Part shown: one piece after another, positions 1-5,959 of the stretch
Position numbering within the stretch: the first letter of the stretch is position 1
Layout of the letters: each line of letters opens with the position of its first letter
Assembly (NCBI GenBank): GCA_003164075.1
Contig: PLRZ01000076.1
Span: 1-7,209 of the forward strand
Length of the DNA: 7,209 nt
Direction of reading: 5' to 3'
Source of the DNA: Bryobacterales bacterium
Lineage (GTDB): Bacteria > Acidobacteriota > Terriglobia > Bryobacterales > Bryobacteraceae
The notes under the pieces: model-generated
Databases searched by the model: none
What the model saw: the letters and a program-made list of their open reading frames with translations, nothing else
What the model was told of the DNA's origin: nothing
Translations under genes and position numbers: made by a program

Positions 1-106
1 GCGCCACGTCTTGGCTCAGGTCAATTTCCCCAACGATCCGAAATCCCCGGCCGACATCAGGAGTTCTGAAGATACCACCGTCTGCGGCCCACTCAATTTC
101 CTTCGG
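1..106. other. Region downstream of maeB, no gene assigned
   Basis: This short stretch follows the maeB stop codon. I see no strong GC-rich hairpin followed by a T-run on the maeB strand, so no intrinsic terminator is called. On the minus strand the frame of maeB stays open for about 35 codons after its TGA up to the window edge, but it has no ATG, GTG or TTG start and its third positions are only about 57% G or C. A plus-strand frame is also open here and runs on opposite maeB. Neither is called a gene. Confidence 0.4.
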
Positions 107-2395
107 TCAGACGCTGGCGCCTACCAGCGACCGATACGGCCTTCCCACTTCCTGCGCATCCACCACCGCCATCGCCGCCAGATTCACGATGTCGTTGACT
201 TCCGAACCGCGCTGCAGCACGTGGACGGGCTTCGACAGACCCGCCAACAGAGGGCCGATGAGTTCCGCGCCGCCAATACGGTGCAGCAATTTGTAGGCGA
301 TGTTGCCGGATTCCAGGTTGGGGAAGATCAGCACATTGGCGCCGCCCTTGAGCGTGCTGAAGGGGTACGTCTCCTCCAGAATCTGCGGGACCACCGCAGT
401 GTCGGCCTGCATTTCGCCATCGATCATCAGGAGCGGCGCGCGGCGGCGGACCAATTCCACGGCCTTGCGGATCTTGATGCAGAGCGGATGGTTGGTGCTT
501 CCGAAATTCGAGAACGAGAGCATCGCCACACGCGGTTCCTTGCCGAAACGGCGGGCCTTTTCCGCGGCCATGATGGCGATTTCCGCCAGATCTTCCGCGG
601 TCGGGTCGATATTCACGGTCGCATCGGCCAGGAAAAAGATGTCGCTCTTGGGAGTGATCAGCACGTATACTCCCGCCACGCGGCGCAGCTCGGGACGGAC
701 GTCGATGACCTGGAGGGCCGGCCGAATGGTGTCGGGATAATGCGTGGTGAGCCCGCCGATGAGCGCGTCGGCGTCGCCCAGGCGAACCATCAGGCTGCCG
801 AATGTGACGGGGTTCAGGATGGTCTGCGCCGCCTCGGTACGGGTTACGCCCTTGCGCTGCCGCAGACTGTAAAACTCCTCCGTAAACACGGCCTGGCGCG
901 GGGATTTCAGGGGATCGACGATGTGGATGCCGTTCAGGTGCAGATGCAGTTCCTGGACCTTGGCGTGAATGCGCTCCGCATTGCCCAGGAGAATCGGAAC
1001 GGCAATCTGCTCGTCGATCAGAATTTGCGCGGCGCGCAGAATCTTGCCCTCTTCGCCTTCCGTGAATACAATGCGTTTGGGCGCGCTCTGCGCCTTGTGG
1101 ATCATGGACCGCATGACGCCGTGGGCGGTGCCGAGGCGGCGCTCCAGGGCTTCGCGATACTGGTTGATATCGACGGGCACCTGGGCCACGCCGCTGTCCA
1201 TGGCGGCCTGCGCCACGGCGGAAGCTTCCCAGATGAGTACGCGCGGGTCGAACGGCTTGGGGATGATGTACTCGCGTCCGAACTCGATCCGGTCGACGGA
1301 ATAGGCGCGCAGCACGGAGTCGGGGACGTCTTCCTTGGCGAGGGATGCCAGGGCGCGGGTGGCGGCCATTTTCATCTCATCGTTGATGGTGGTGGCGCGC
1401 ACGTCCAGGGCGCCGCGGAAGATGAACGGGAAGCCCAGAACATTGTTCACCTGGTTGGGGAAATCGGAGCGGCCGGTGGCCACGATGGCGTCGGGACGCG
1501 CGGTCTTGGCGGCGTTGTAGTCGATTTCGGGGTCGGGGTTTGCCAGGGCGAAGATGATGGGATTGGGCGCCATCGGCTTCACCATTTCGGGAGTCACCGC
1601 GCCGGCGCTCGACAGTCCGAAGAAGACGTCGGCGCCCACCAGCGCTTCGGCCAGCGTGCGGGCTGTGGTGGTGGAGGCATAGCGCGCCTTGTAGGCGTTC
1701 ATGTGTTCCGTGCGGCCCTCGAAGATGACGCCCTTGGTGTCGCACATCACGATGTTCTCGCGGCGCACACCCAGATTGATATAGTGGGCCGCGCAGGAAA
1801 TAGCGGCGGCGCCGGCGCCGTTGAAGACGATCCTGATTTCGGCGATTTTCTTGCCGGCCAGTTCCAAAGCGTTGAGCAGACCGGCGCCGGAGATGATCGC
1901 CGTGCCGTGCTGATCGTCATGGAAGACCGGAATCTTCATGGTCTTGCGCAGTTCCTCTTCGATATAGAAGCACTCGGGCGCTTTGATATCTTCCAGATTG
2001 ATGCCGCCGAAAGTGGGCTCCAGCATCTGGCAGGCGAGAATGATCCGGTCCGGATCCGCGGTGGCCAGTTCGATGTCGAACACGTCGATATCGGCGAAGC
2101 GTTTAAACAGGACGCCCTTGCCTTCCATTACCGGCTTGCCGGCCAATGCCCCGATATTGCCCAGGCCGAGGACCGCGGAACCGTTGGTGACCACGCCGAC
2201 CAGATTCCCCTTGGCGGTGTACTTGTAGGCGAGGCTGGGGTCGCGCTCAATTTCCAGGCACGGAACGGCCACGCCGGGAGTGTATGCAAGACTGAGATCC
2301 CGCTGTGTCCGGCAGGGCTTGGTCGGAGTCACCGACACTTTGCCCGCCGGAGATGCGGAATGGTACTCCAGGGCATCTTCCGGACGGATCTTCAT
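107..2395 (-). CDS. maeB: NADP-dependent malic enzyme with C-terminal phosphotransacetylase-like domain (MaeB type)
   Basis: Oxidatively decarboxylates malate to pyruvate with reduction of NADP+ (cofactor inferred from the MaeB family), in the cytoplasm. The 762 residues match the roughly 760 of hybrid MaeB enzymes. The N-terminal malic domain (about 10-150) has LAYTPGVA at 36-43 with the expected catalytic Tyr38, GLGNIG at 77-82, MEGKGVLFK at 90-98 with the expected catalytic Lys93, and acidic metal-ligand candidates Glu135, Asp136 and Asp161 (HDDQHGTA, 159-166). The nucleotide-binding domain carries GAGAAA at 193-198. A phosphotransacetylase-like domain spans about 431-758, with DGEMQAD at 659-665 and FPNLESGN from 691. 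In known MaeB proteins this domain is catalytically inactive and mediates acetyl-CoA inhibition; the same is inferred here. The ATG start is supported by AGAAAGGA seven bases upstream and a TATAAT box just beyond. Divergent from dctA, which suggests joint use of C4 acids. The coding sequence is intact. Confidence 0.96.
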   Translation of the reverse strand: MKIRPEDALEYHSASPAGKVSVTPTKPCRTQRDLSLAYTPGVAVPCLEIERDPSLAYKYTAKGNLVGVVTNGSAVLGLGNIGALAGKPVMEGKGVLFKRFADIDVFDIELATADPDRIILACQMLEPTFGGINLEDIKAPECFYIEEELRKTMKIPVFHDDQHGTAIISGAGLLNALELAGKKIAEIRIVFNGAGAAAISCAAHYINLGVRRENIVMCDTKGVIFEGRTEHMNAYKARYASTTTARTLAEALVGADVFFGLSSAGAVTPEMVKPMAPNPIIFALANPDPEIDYNAAKTARPDAIVATGRSDFPNQVNNVLGFPFIFRGALDVRATTINDEMKMAATRALASLAKEDVPDSVLRAYSVDRIEFGREYIIPKPFDPRVLIWEASAVAQAAMDSGVAQVPVDINQYREALERRLGTAHGVMRSMIHKAQSAPKRIVFTEGEEGKILRAAQILIDEQIAVPILLGNAERIHAKVQELHLHLNGIHIVDPLKSPRQAVFTEEFYSLRQRKGVTRTEAAQTILNPVTFGSLMVRLGDADALIGGLTTHYPDTIRPALQVIDVRPELRRVAGVYVLITPKSDIFFLADATVNIDPTAEDLAEIAIMAAEKARRFGKEPRVAMLSFSNFGSTNHPLCIKIRKAVELVRRRAPLLMIDGEMQADTAVVPQILEETYPFSTLKGGANVLIFPNLESGNIAYKLLHRIGGAELIGPLLAGLSKPVHVLQRGSEVNDIVNLAAMAVVDAQEVGRPYRSLVGASV

Positions 2396-2402
2396 AAACT
2401 TA

Positions 2403-2410
2403 TCCTTTCT
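2403..2410 (-). promoter_or_regulatory. Ribosome binding site of maeB
   Basis: On the minus strand this reads AGAAAGGA, seven bases before the ATG at 2395-2393. The near-consensus Shine-Dalgarno sequence and ideal spacing fix the maeB start. Confidence 0.85.
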
Positions 2411-2416
2411 AGGGCA

Positions 2417-2445
2417 ATTATATCCGTATCTCGTGAATTAGCCTA
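2417..2445 (-). promoter_or_regulatory. Candidate maeB promoter with consensus -10 box
   Basis: On the minus strand a perfect TATAAT lies at 2422-2417. The hexamer at 17-base spacing (2445-2440) reads TAGGCT and is a poor -35; TTGTAG slightly further upstream is at 20-base spacing. A start site near 2410 would leave only about 15 bases of leader, beginning close to the ribosome binding site. The strong -10 with a weak -35 fits a promoter that needs an activator; that is an inference. Upstream motifs and an inverted repeat lie roughly 48-90 bases from the predicted start. Confidence 0.6.
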
Positions 2446-2457
2446 CAATATGTGGAC

Positions 2458-2498
2458 TGTTTTGCCAGTGGGACTGACGGAATCGTCAGTGTTTTACC
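2458..2498. repeat. Pair of TGTTTT(A/G)CC motifs in the maeB-dctA control region
   Basis: TGTTTTGCC lies at 2458-2466 and TGTTTTACC at 2490-2498, starting 32 bases apart, close to three helical turns. The second copy is part of a 12-base word, GTGTTTTACCCG (2489-2500), repeated exactly at 4049-4060 upstream of glcD. Relative to the predicted maeB start the copies fall near -48 to -56 and -80 to -88, where activators often bind. The regulator is unknown, and chance similarity cannot be excluded. Confidence 0.35.
2473..2490. promoter_or_regulatory. Inverted repeat, candidate operator between maeB and dctA
   Basis: ACTGACG at 2473-2479 and CGTCAGT at 2484-2490 are perfect 7-base arms around GAAT. 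The size and symmetry suit a dimeric transcription factor. As a hairpin it has no following T-run on the plus strand close enough to make a good terminator. It sits between the two TGTTTT(A/G)CC motifs, upstream of both the maeB and dctA promoter candidates. The binding protein is unknown. Confidence 0.45.
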
Positions 2499-2522
2499 CG
2501 ATTTTTGTTCTTCCACGCATGG

Positions 2523-2531
2523 TGGTATTAC
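2523..2531 (+). promoter_or_regulatory. Candidate dctA promoter (extended -10)
   Basis: TGG followed by TATTAC (2526-2531, four of six matches to TATAAT) resembles an extended -10 element. The -35 region is T-rich (around 2503-2509) but not a good match. A start near 2538 would give a leader of about 100 bases. This is a weak call; CTATAG just downstream is an alternative. Confidence 0.25.
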
Positions 2532-2590
2532 ACGACTATAGGGTACTGATATCTTAGTTGGTGGAGTGGTCCGAACTTGGATACACTCGT

Positions 2591-2608
2591 CGAAGCCGCT
2601 CCGCTTCG
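2591..2608 (+). other. Small hairpin in the dctA leader
   Basis: CGAAGC (2591-2596) and GCTTCG (2603-2608) form a 6-bp stem with a 6-base loop, 15 bases before the ribosome binding site of dctA. It could modulate leader structure, but stems this short arise often by chance in GC-rich DNA. Confidence 0.25.
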
Positions 2609-2622
2609 CTGCCGCCGCAACC

Positions 2623-2630
2623 AGAGAGGG
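2623..2630 (+). promoter_or_regulatory. Ribosome binding site of dctA
   Basis: AGAGAGGG lies eight bases before the ATG at 2639. It decides the start: the reading frame is open back to a TTG at 2558, but the extra 27 residues have no family counterpart, whereas the ATG product begins like known DctA proteins. Confidence 0.7.
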
Positions 2631-2638
2631 TCCGAGTC

Positions 2639-4003
2639 ATGCAACCGCCGCAAGCTGCCACTCCGAAGAGGTTTTATCGCACGCTCTATTTTCGAGTCGT
2701 CGCCGGCATTCTGCTGGGGGTCCTGCTGGGAGTAGTTGCGCCCGCCACGGCCGGGCGGATGGAGCCCCTGGGCACAGGTTTTATCAAACTGATCCGCATG
2801 ATGATCGGGCCGATCATCTTCTTTACGGTGGTGGTGGGAATTGCCAGCATCGGCGATATGCGGAAGCTGGGGCGCGTGGGCCTGAAGGCGCTGCTCTACT
2901 TTGAAGTGGTCACCTCCATGGCGCTGCTCATCGGATTGCTGGTGGTGAATGTGATCCAGCCGGGCGCGGGGATGAATGTGGACGCCAGCAAACTGGACGC
3001 CACGGCCATCCAAAGCTATGCCGTCCAGGGACACAGCCTGAAAACCGTCGACTTCATCATGAATATCATCCCCAGGACATTCATCGGGGCCTTTGCGGAG
3101 GGCGATATTCTGCAGGTTCTGCTGCTGGCGATTCTGGTGGGGCTGGCCATGGCCGCGCTGGGGCAGGGCAAGTCGCTGGTGGCGGGGTGCGACAAGATCG
3201 CCCATCTGATGTTCGGCGTAATCGGCCTCATTATGCAGGCGGCGCCCATCGGCGCGTTCGGCGCCATGGCGTACACGGTGGGCCACTATGGCCTGAAGAC
3301 GCTGATTCCCCTGGCCAAACTGATGGTCTGCGTGTATACCACCAGCATCCTGTTTGTATTCGTCGTACTGGGCACTATCGCCCTGACCCAAGGCTTCAGT
3401 ATTTGGAAATTCATCAAGTACATCAAGGAAGAGCTGCTGATCGTGCTGGGCACTTCGTCCTCGGAATCGGTGCTGCCGCGCATCATGGTAAAGATGGAGG
3501 CGCTGGGATGCTCCAAGTCGGTAGTCGGCCTGGTGATTCCTTCGGGTTATTCCTTCAATCTCGACGGCACGTCGATCTATCTGACGATCGCCGCCATATT
3601 CGTGGCGCAGGCCACCAACACGCACCTGACGTGGGGGCAGGAGGCTTTCCTGCTGTTGATCCTGATGCTGAGCTCGAAGGGCGCGGCCGCGGTCACGGGC
3701 GGCGGCTTCATCACCCTGTCGGCCACTCTGCAAGCCGTGCCGACGGTCCCCGTGGCGGGCCTGACTTTGTTGCTGGGCGTGGATCGCTTCATGTCGGAAA
3801 TGCGCGCGTTGACGAATCTGGTGGGCAACGGCGTGGCCACCATCGTGGTCGCCAAATGGGAACGGGAACTCGATGAGGGCCGGATGGTCCGCGTGCTGAA
3901 CGGCGGAGGGCCGGACGATGACGTCCTGATGGCGGCCGCGGCAGCGATCGAGCCGGTTCCGTTCGTGGACCAGCCCATCGCGCAGGTGCAGGGGACGGAC
4001 TAG
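2639..4003 (+). CDS. dctA: C4-dicarboxylate transporter, DctA type (dicarboxylate/amino acid:cation symporter family)
   Basis: Inner-membrane symporter expected to take up succinate, fumarate, malate and probably other C4 acids with cations. From the ATG it is 454 residues; E. coli DctA has 428. It begins with a short basic stretch and the first membrane helix (about 12-35), and is hydrophobic through most of its length. Family hallmarks are the serine-rich hairpin GTSSSES at 271-277, NLDGT at 307-311, and [12 protein letters not shown] at 382-393 leading into VGNG and VVAKW. Aligned from memory to the archaeal aspartate transporter GltPh, Arg389 matches the carboxylate-binding Arg397, while Ser386 replaces Asp394, which binds the substrate amino group. 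This favours dicarboxylates over amino acids. About 35 residues follow the last helix and are predicted cytoplasmic. Divergent from maeB with 243 bases between start codons. No clear terminator follows it. Confidence 0.95.
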   Translation: MQPPQAATPKRFYRTLYFRVVAGILLGVLLGVVAPATAGRMEPLGTGFIKLIRMMIGPIIFFTVVVGIASIGDMRKLGRVGLKALLYFEVVTSMALLIGLLVVNVIQPGAGMNVDASKLDATAIQSYAVQGHSLKTVDFIMNIIPRTFIGAFAEGDILQVLLLAILVGLAMAALGQGKSLVAGCDKIAHLMFGVIGLIMQAAPIGAFGAMAYTVGHYGLKTLIPLAKLMVCVYTTSILFVFVVLGTIALTQGFSIWKFIKYIKEELLIVLGTSSSESVLPRIMVKMEALGCSKSVVGLVIPSGYSFNLDGTSIYLTIAAIFVAQATNTHLTWGQEAFLLLILMLSSKGAAAVTGGGFITLSATLQAVPTVPVAGLTLLLGVDRFMSEMRALTNLVGNGVATIVVAKWERELDEGRMVRVLNGGGPDDDVLMAAAAAIEPVPFVDQPIAQVQGTD

Positions 4004-4027
4004 TTGGCTGGCACCCAAGCGCCTGGT

Positions 4028-4058
4028 TGCTTTACCTGATTGACCCTGGTGTTTTACC
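4028..4058. repeat. Pair of TG(T/C)TTTACC motifs upstream of the glcD operon
   Basis: TGCTTTACC at 4028-4036 and TGTTTTACC at 4050-4058 start 22 bases apart, about two helical turns. The second copy overlaps the -35 hexamer of the candidate promoter at 4053-4080 and belongs to the 12-base word GTGTTTTACCCG that also occurs at 2489-2500. The arrangement could be a binding site for a shared regulator, or simply -35-like sequence. Confidence 0.35.
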
Positions 4059-4080
4059 CGTGGAATTCTACAACTATAAA
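4053..4080 (+). promoter_or_regulatory. Candidate promoter for the glcDF transcript
   Basis: TTTACC (4053-4058, four of six matches to TTGACA) and TATAAA (4075-4080, five of six to TATAAT) are separated by 16 bases in an AT-rich stretch. Transcription would start near 4087 and run through the 18-bp palindrome at 4113-4130 about 25 bases later. It is the best sigma-70-like promoter I see between dctA and glcD. Confidence 0.5.
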
Positions 4081-4112
4081 GACAGATTAAGGTCTGAAAT
4101 TATCAATCGAAT

Positions 4113-4130
4113 GTGGGTGTATACACCCAC
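4113..4130. promoter_or_regulatory. 18-bp perfect palindrome, candidate operator
   Basis: GTGGGTGTATACACCCAC reads the same on both strands without a mismatch or spacer. With no loop and no T-run it is unlikely to be a terminator. It lies about 25-45 bases downstream of the predicted transcription start for glcDF, where a bound repressor would block transcription. TGTATACA-like cores occur among GntR-family operators, a family that often controls glycolate and lactate oxidation genes, but no regulator gene lies in this window, so the assignment is inference. Confidence 0.5.
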
Positions 4131-4255
4131 GGCGCCGGCGGAGCGATGGGGTCGCCCGGGCAGCATTCCGCGCTACGCGTGGACGATTCCAGTGGCGACG
4201 AAGTGAGCATAGTTCGCACCGCAAACAACGACGAAACGCCAATAGGAGAATGAAC

Positions 4256-4399
4256 GTGTCGAATACTTTTCTCCGGCGGAGGCTGCTCGGCCCGCCGAGT
4301 TCAGGAAGAGCTTGCTTCTTCGAGCGGGCGGCGATGCGATGGTTTCTGTCGCGAGACTCATTTCAAATGGCAAGGACCGCTTGCCGGCGCGCGCGGTGA
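4256..4399 (+). CDS. Doubtful small basic ORF (47 residues)
   Basis: A GTG start at 4256 lies seven bases after AGGAG (4244-4248); an in-frame ATG at 4250 is too close to that site. The frame ends at TGA 4397-4399. The product would be short and very basic, with 11 arginines in 47 residues including a triple near the N-terminus. I recognise no domain or family. It could be a leader peptide, a decayed gene remnant or chance. The good ribosome binding site is the only real support. Confidence 0.2.
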   Translation: MSNTFLRRRLLGPPSSGRACFFERAAMRWFLSRDSFQMARTACRRAR

Positions 4400-4454
4400 G
4401 GAAACGCTACGATGATTTCACGGGACTTGTTACGCGCTCCGCCGCACGGCAGTT

Positions 4455-4493
4455 GGGGCGGGCTGAAGCCCACCGCAGGCTGAAGCCTGCCCC
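4455..4493. repeat. Bipartite extragenic hairpin repeat (GGCTGAAGCC type)
   Basis: Two half-units, GGGCTGAAGCCC (4460-4471) and AGGCTGAAGCCT (4477-4488), are each palindromic around GA. The whole element also folds on itself: GGGGC at 4455-4459 pairs with GCCCC at 4489-4493, and pairing continues inward through GGCT/AGCC, with one G-T wobble and a tandem GA/AG mismatch, giving about 14 base pairs around a short loop. Elements with GGCTGAAGCC-type cores are, from memory, dispersed in acidobacterial genomes, in the manner of REP sequences. It lies 60 bases before glcD and is not followed by a T-run. Confidence 0.55.
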
Positions 4494-4536
4494 ACGAGTT
4501 CAGTACACAGTAGTAAGGGAGCAATATTGGAGAACC

Positions 4537-4549
4537 GGGGAGTAAGGGG
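4537..4549 (+). promoter_or_regulatory. Ribosome binding region of glcD
   Basis: GGGGAG (4537-4542) is ten bases and AAGGGG (4544-4549) three bases before the ATG at 4553. The first has the more usable spacing. Together they support the ATG as start, and the protein aligns with family members from its first residues. Confidence 0.55.
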
Positions 4550-4552
4550 CCT

Positions 4553-5959
4553 ATGTTAGACGACTCCGCGATCGAAGCGCTGCAGGCGATCGCCGGCGAA
4601 AAGCACGTCCTCACACATAAGGTCGACTTAGTCACTTATAGCTTCGACGCCACGGCCGACGTGCCGCGGCGGATTCCCGGCGTCGTGGTAATGCCGGCCA
4701 ACACGGAAGAAGTACGGAGTATCGTCAATCTGGCGCGCACTCGCGGCATCGCCATCTACCCGCGCGGGGCAGGCACCAACCTCAGTGGATGCGCCATCCC
4801 GCTGAAGCGGGGAATCGTACTGTCGTTCCAAAGAATGAATCGCATTCTGGAAGTGGATCCCGAGAATCTGACGGCCACCGTTCAGCCCGGCGTAGTGATC
4901 CAGGAACTCAACAACGCCGTCGCGGGCCATGGCCTGATCTATCCGCCCGACCCCGGCACCGTGGCCACGGCCACCATGGGCGGCTCGGTGGCCGAGAATT
5001 CCGGCGGGCTGCGCGGCCTGAAGTACGGAGTCACCAAACACTATGTGATGGGCATGGAAGTGGTGCTGGCAAACGGAGACAAAGTCCGGTTCGGCGGCAA
5101 GACCGTCAAGAACGTCACGGCCTACGAGTTTGCCAGCCTGTTCGTCGGGTCGGAAGGCACGCTCGGCATCATCACCGAGATCACCGTGAAGCTGATTCCC
5201 GCTCCTAAGTTCCGGCGCACCATGCTGGCCACTTACCAGACAATAGAAGACGCCGGCAACACCGTCGCCGGTATCGTCAAGGCGCAGGTGATCCCGGCTA
5301 CATTAGAGATTCTCGACCGCAAGACCATTGAGACAGTGGAGGCGTATGCCCACGTCGGACTGCCCACCGATGCGGAGGCGCTCCTGCTGATCGAGGTGGA
5401 CGGCATGGTGGCGGCCGTGGTGGATCGCGAGGCCGACGCGGTCGTCAAGACGGTTGCCGGCAACCATGGCGTGCTGCGGCTGGCAAATTCCGACGCGGAG
5501 CGCGACCAGCTTTGGGCAGCGCGGCGCGCCGCTCTGCCGGCACTGGCGTCGCTCAATAATACCGTGGTGCTGGAAGACGCCACCGTGCCGCGCAGCCGCA
5601 TTACCGAGATGCTGGTGGCCTGCGGAAATATCGGGCGCAAGTACAACCTGACTCTGGGAACCTTCGGACATGCCGGCGACGGCAATCTGCACCCCACCAT
5701 TCTGGCCGACAAGAATAACGCCGGCGAAATGGCGCGCGTCCACAGGGCGGTGGAAGAGATCTTCGATACCGCGCTGGCATTGGGCGGCACGCTCTCTGGC
5801 GAGCACGGCATCGGCATCGCCAAGATGAAATTTCTGGGCAATGAACTGGGCGAGAGCGGGCTGAACCTGATGCGCAGTATCAAAGAGGCGCTCGATCCCG
5901 AAGGCATTTTGAACCCCGGGAAACTGGTGCCCCAGAAAGAGATAGCGCATGCCGGCTGA
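4553..5959 (+). CDS. glcD: FAD-linked 2-hydroxy-acid dehydrogenase, glycolate oxidase subunit GlcD type
   Basis: Catalytic flavoprotein expected to oxidise glycolate to glyoxylate, or D-lactate or a related 2-hydroxy acid, passing electrons to the iron-sulfur partner encoded next. The 468 residues match short GlcD proteins (E. coli GlcD has 499). The N-terminal FAD-binding (PCMH/VAO-type) domain covers about 35-215, with PRGAGTNLSG at 70-79, YPPDPGT at 130-136, GGSVAENSGG at 143-152 and GSEGTLGI at 199-206. The C-terminal FAD-linked oxidase domain has HAGDGNLHP at 373-381 and GEHGIG at 416-421, conserved histidine sites of the family, and ends with the usual LDPEGILNPGKL segment. No signal peptide or membrane helix is visible, so it is cytoplasmic or peripheral to the membrane. 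Its end overlaps glcF by 11 bases, indicating one operon. Substrate cannot be settled from sequence. Confidence 0.92.
   Translation: MLDDSAIEALQAIAGEKHVLTHKVDLVTYSFDATADVPRRIPGVVVMPANTEEVRSIVNLARTRGIAIYPRGAGTNLSGCAIPLKRGIVLSFQRMNRILEVDPENLTATVQPGVVIQELNNAVAGHGLIYPPDPGTVATATMGGSVAENSGGLRGLKYGVTKHYVMGMEVVLANGDKVRFGGKTVKNVTAYEFASLFVGSEGTLGIITEITVKLIPAPKFRRTMLATYQTIEDAGNTVAGIVKAQVIPATLEILDRKTIETVEAYAHVGLPTDAEALLLIEVDGMVAAVVDREADAVVKTVAGNHGVLRLANSDAERDQLWAARRAALPALASLNNTVVLEDATVPRSRITEMLVACGNIGRKYNLTLGTFGHAGDGNLHPTILADKNNAGEMARVHRAVEEIFDTALALGGTLSGEHGIGIAKMKFLGNELGESGLNLMRSIKEALDPEGILNPGKLVPQKEIAHAG

Larger units (their letters stand above)
4004..4552. other. Long intergenic region upstream of glcD
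   Basis: No convincing gene fills these 549 bases. The first 110 bases are comparatively AT-rich and hold two TG(T/C)TTTACC motifs and a promoter candidate, followed by an 18-bp palindrome. Positions 4131-4250 show no feature I can name. A doubtful 47-codon frame lies at 4256-4399, a bipartite hairpin repeat at 4455-4493, and the glcD ribosome binding site at the end. A plus-strand frame ending at 4545 was not called because its C-terminal part is encoded by the hairpin repeat. If the promoter candidate is real, glcD has a leader of roughly 465 bases. Confidence 0.6.

Noticed and set aside
1..106. In-frame open stretch after the maeB stop on the minus strand, suggesting readthrough or a following gene
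   Set aside because: About 35 open codons are expected often by chance at this base composition, third positions are not GC-biased as in the real genes, and there is no normal start codon.
11..2557. 848-codon open frame on the plus strand opposite maeB
   Set aside because: It is antisense to a clearly recognised malic enzyme, has low-complexity His/Gly/Asp-rich composition with no domain, and is a usual by-product of GC-rich codon use.
2528..4018. 496-codon open frame on the minus strand opposite dctA
   Set aside because: It mirrors the dctA coding sequence and is rich in His, Gln and Arg without any recognisable motif.
4004..4026. Possible terminator hairpin after dctA
   Set aside because: Only 3-4 base stems can be drawn and no T-run follows.
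4009..4031. TGGCAC followed by TTGCT, resembling a sigma-54 promoter
   Set aside because: The two elements are 12 bases apart, whereas sigma-54 promoters require about five bases between these blocks.
4312..4545. 77-codon frame ending seven bases before the glcD start
   Set aside because: Its TTG start has only one base between it and the nearest purine-rich site, its C-terminal part is encoded by the hairpin repeat, and the product resembles nothing known. Possible coupling to glcD through the stop codon inside the ribosome binding region is noted but not supported.
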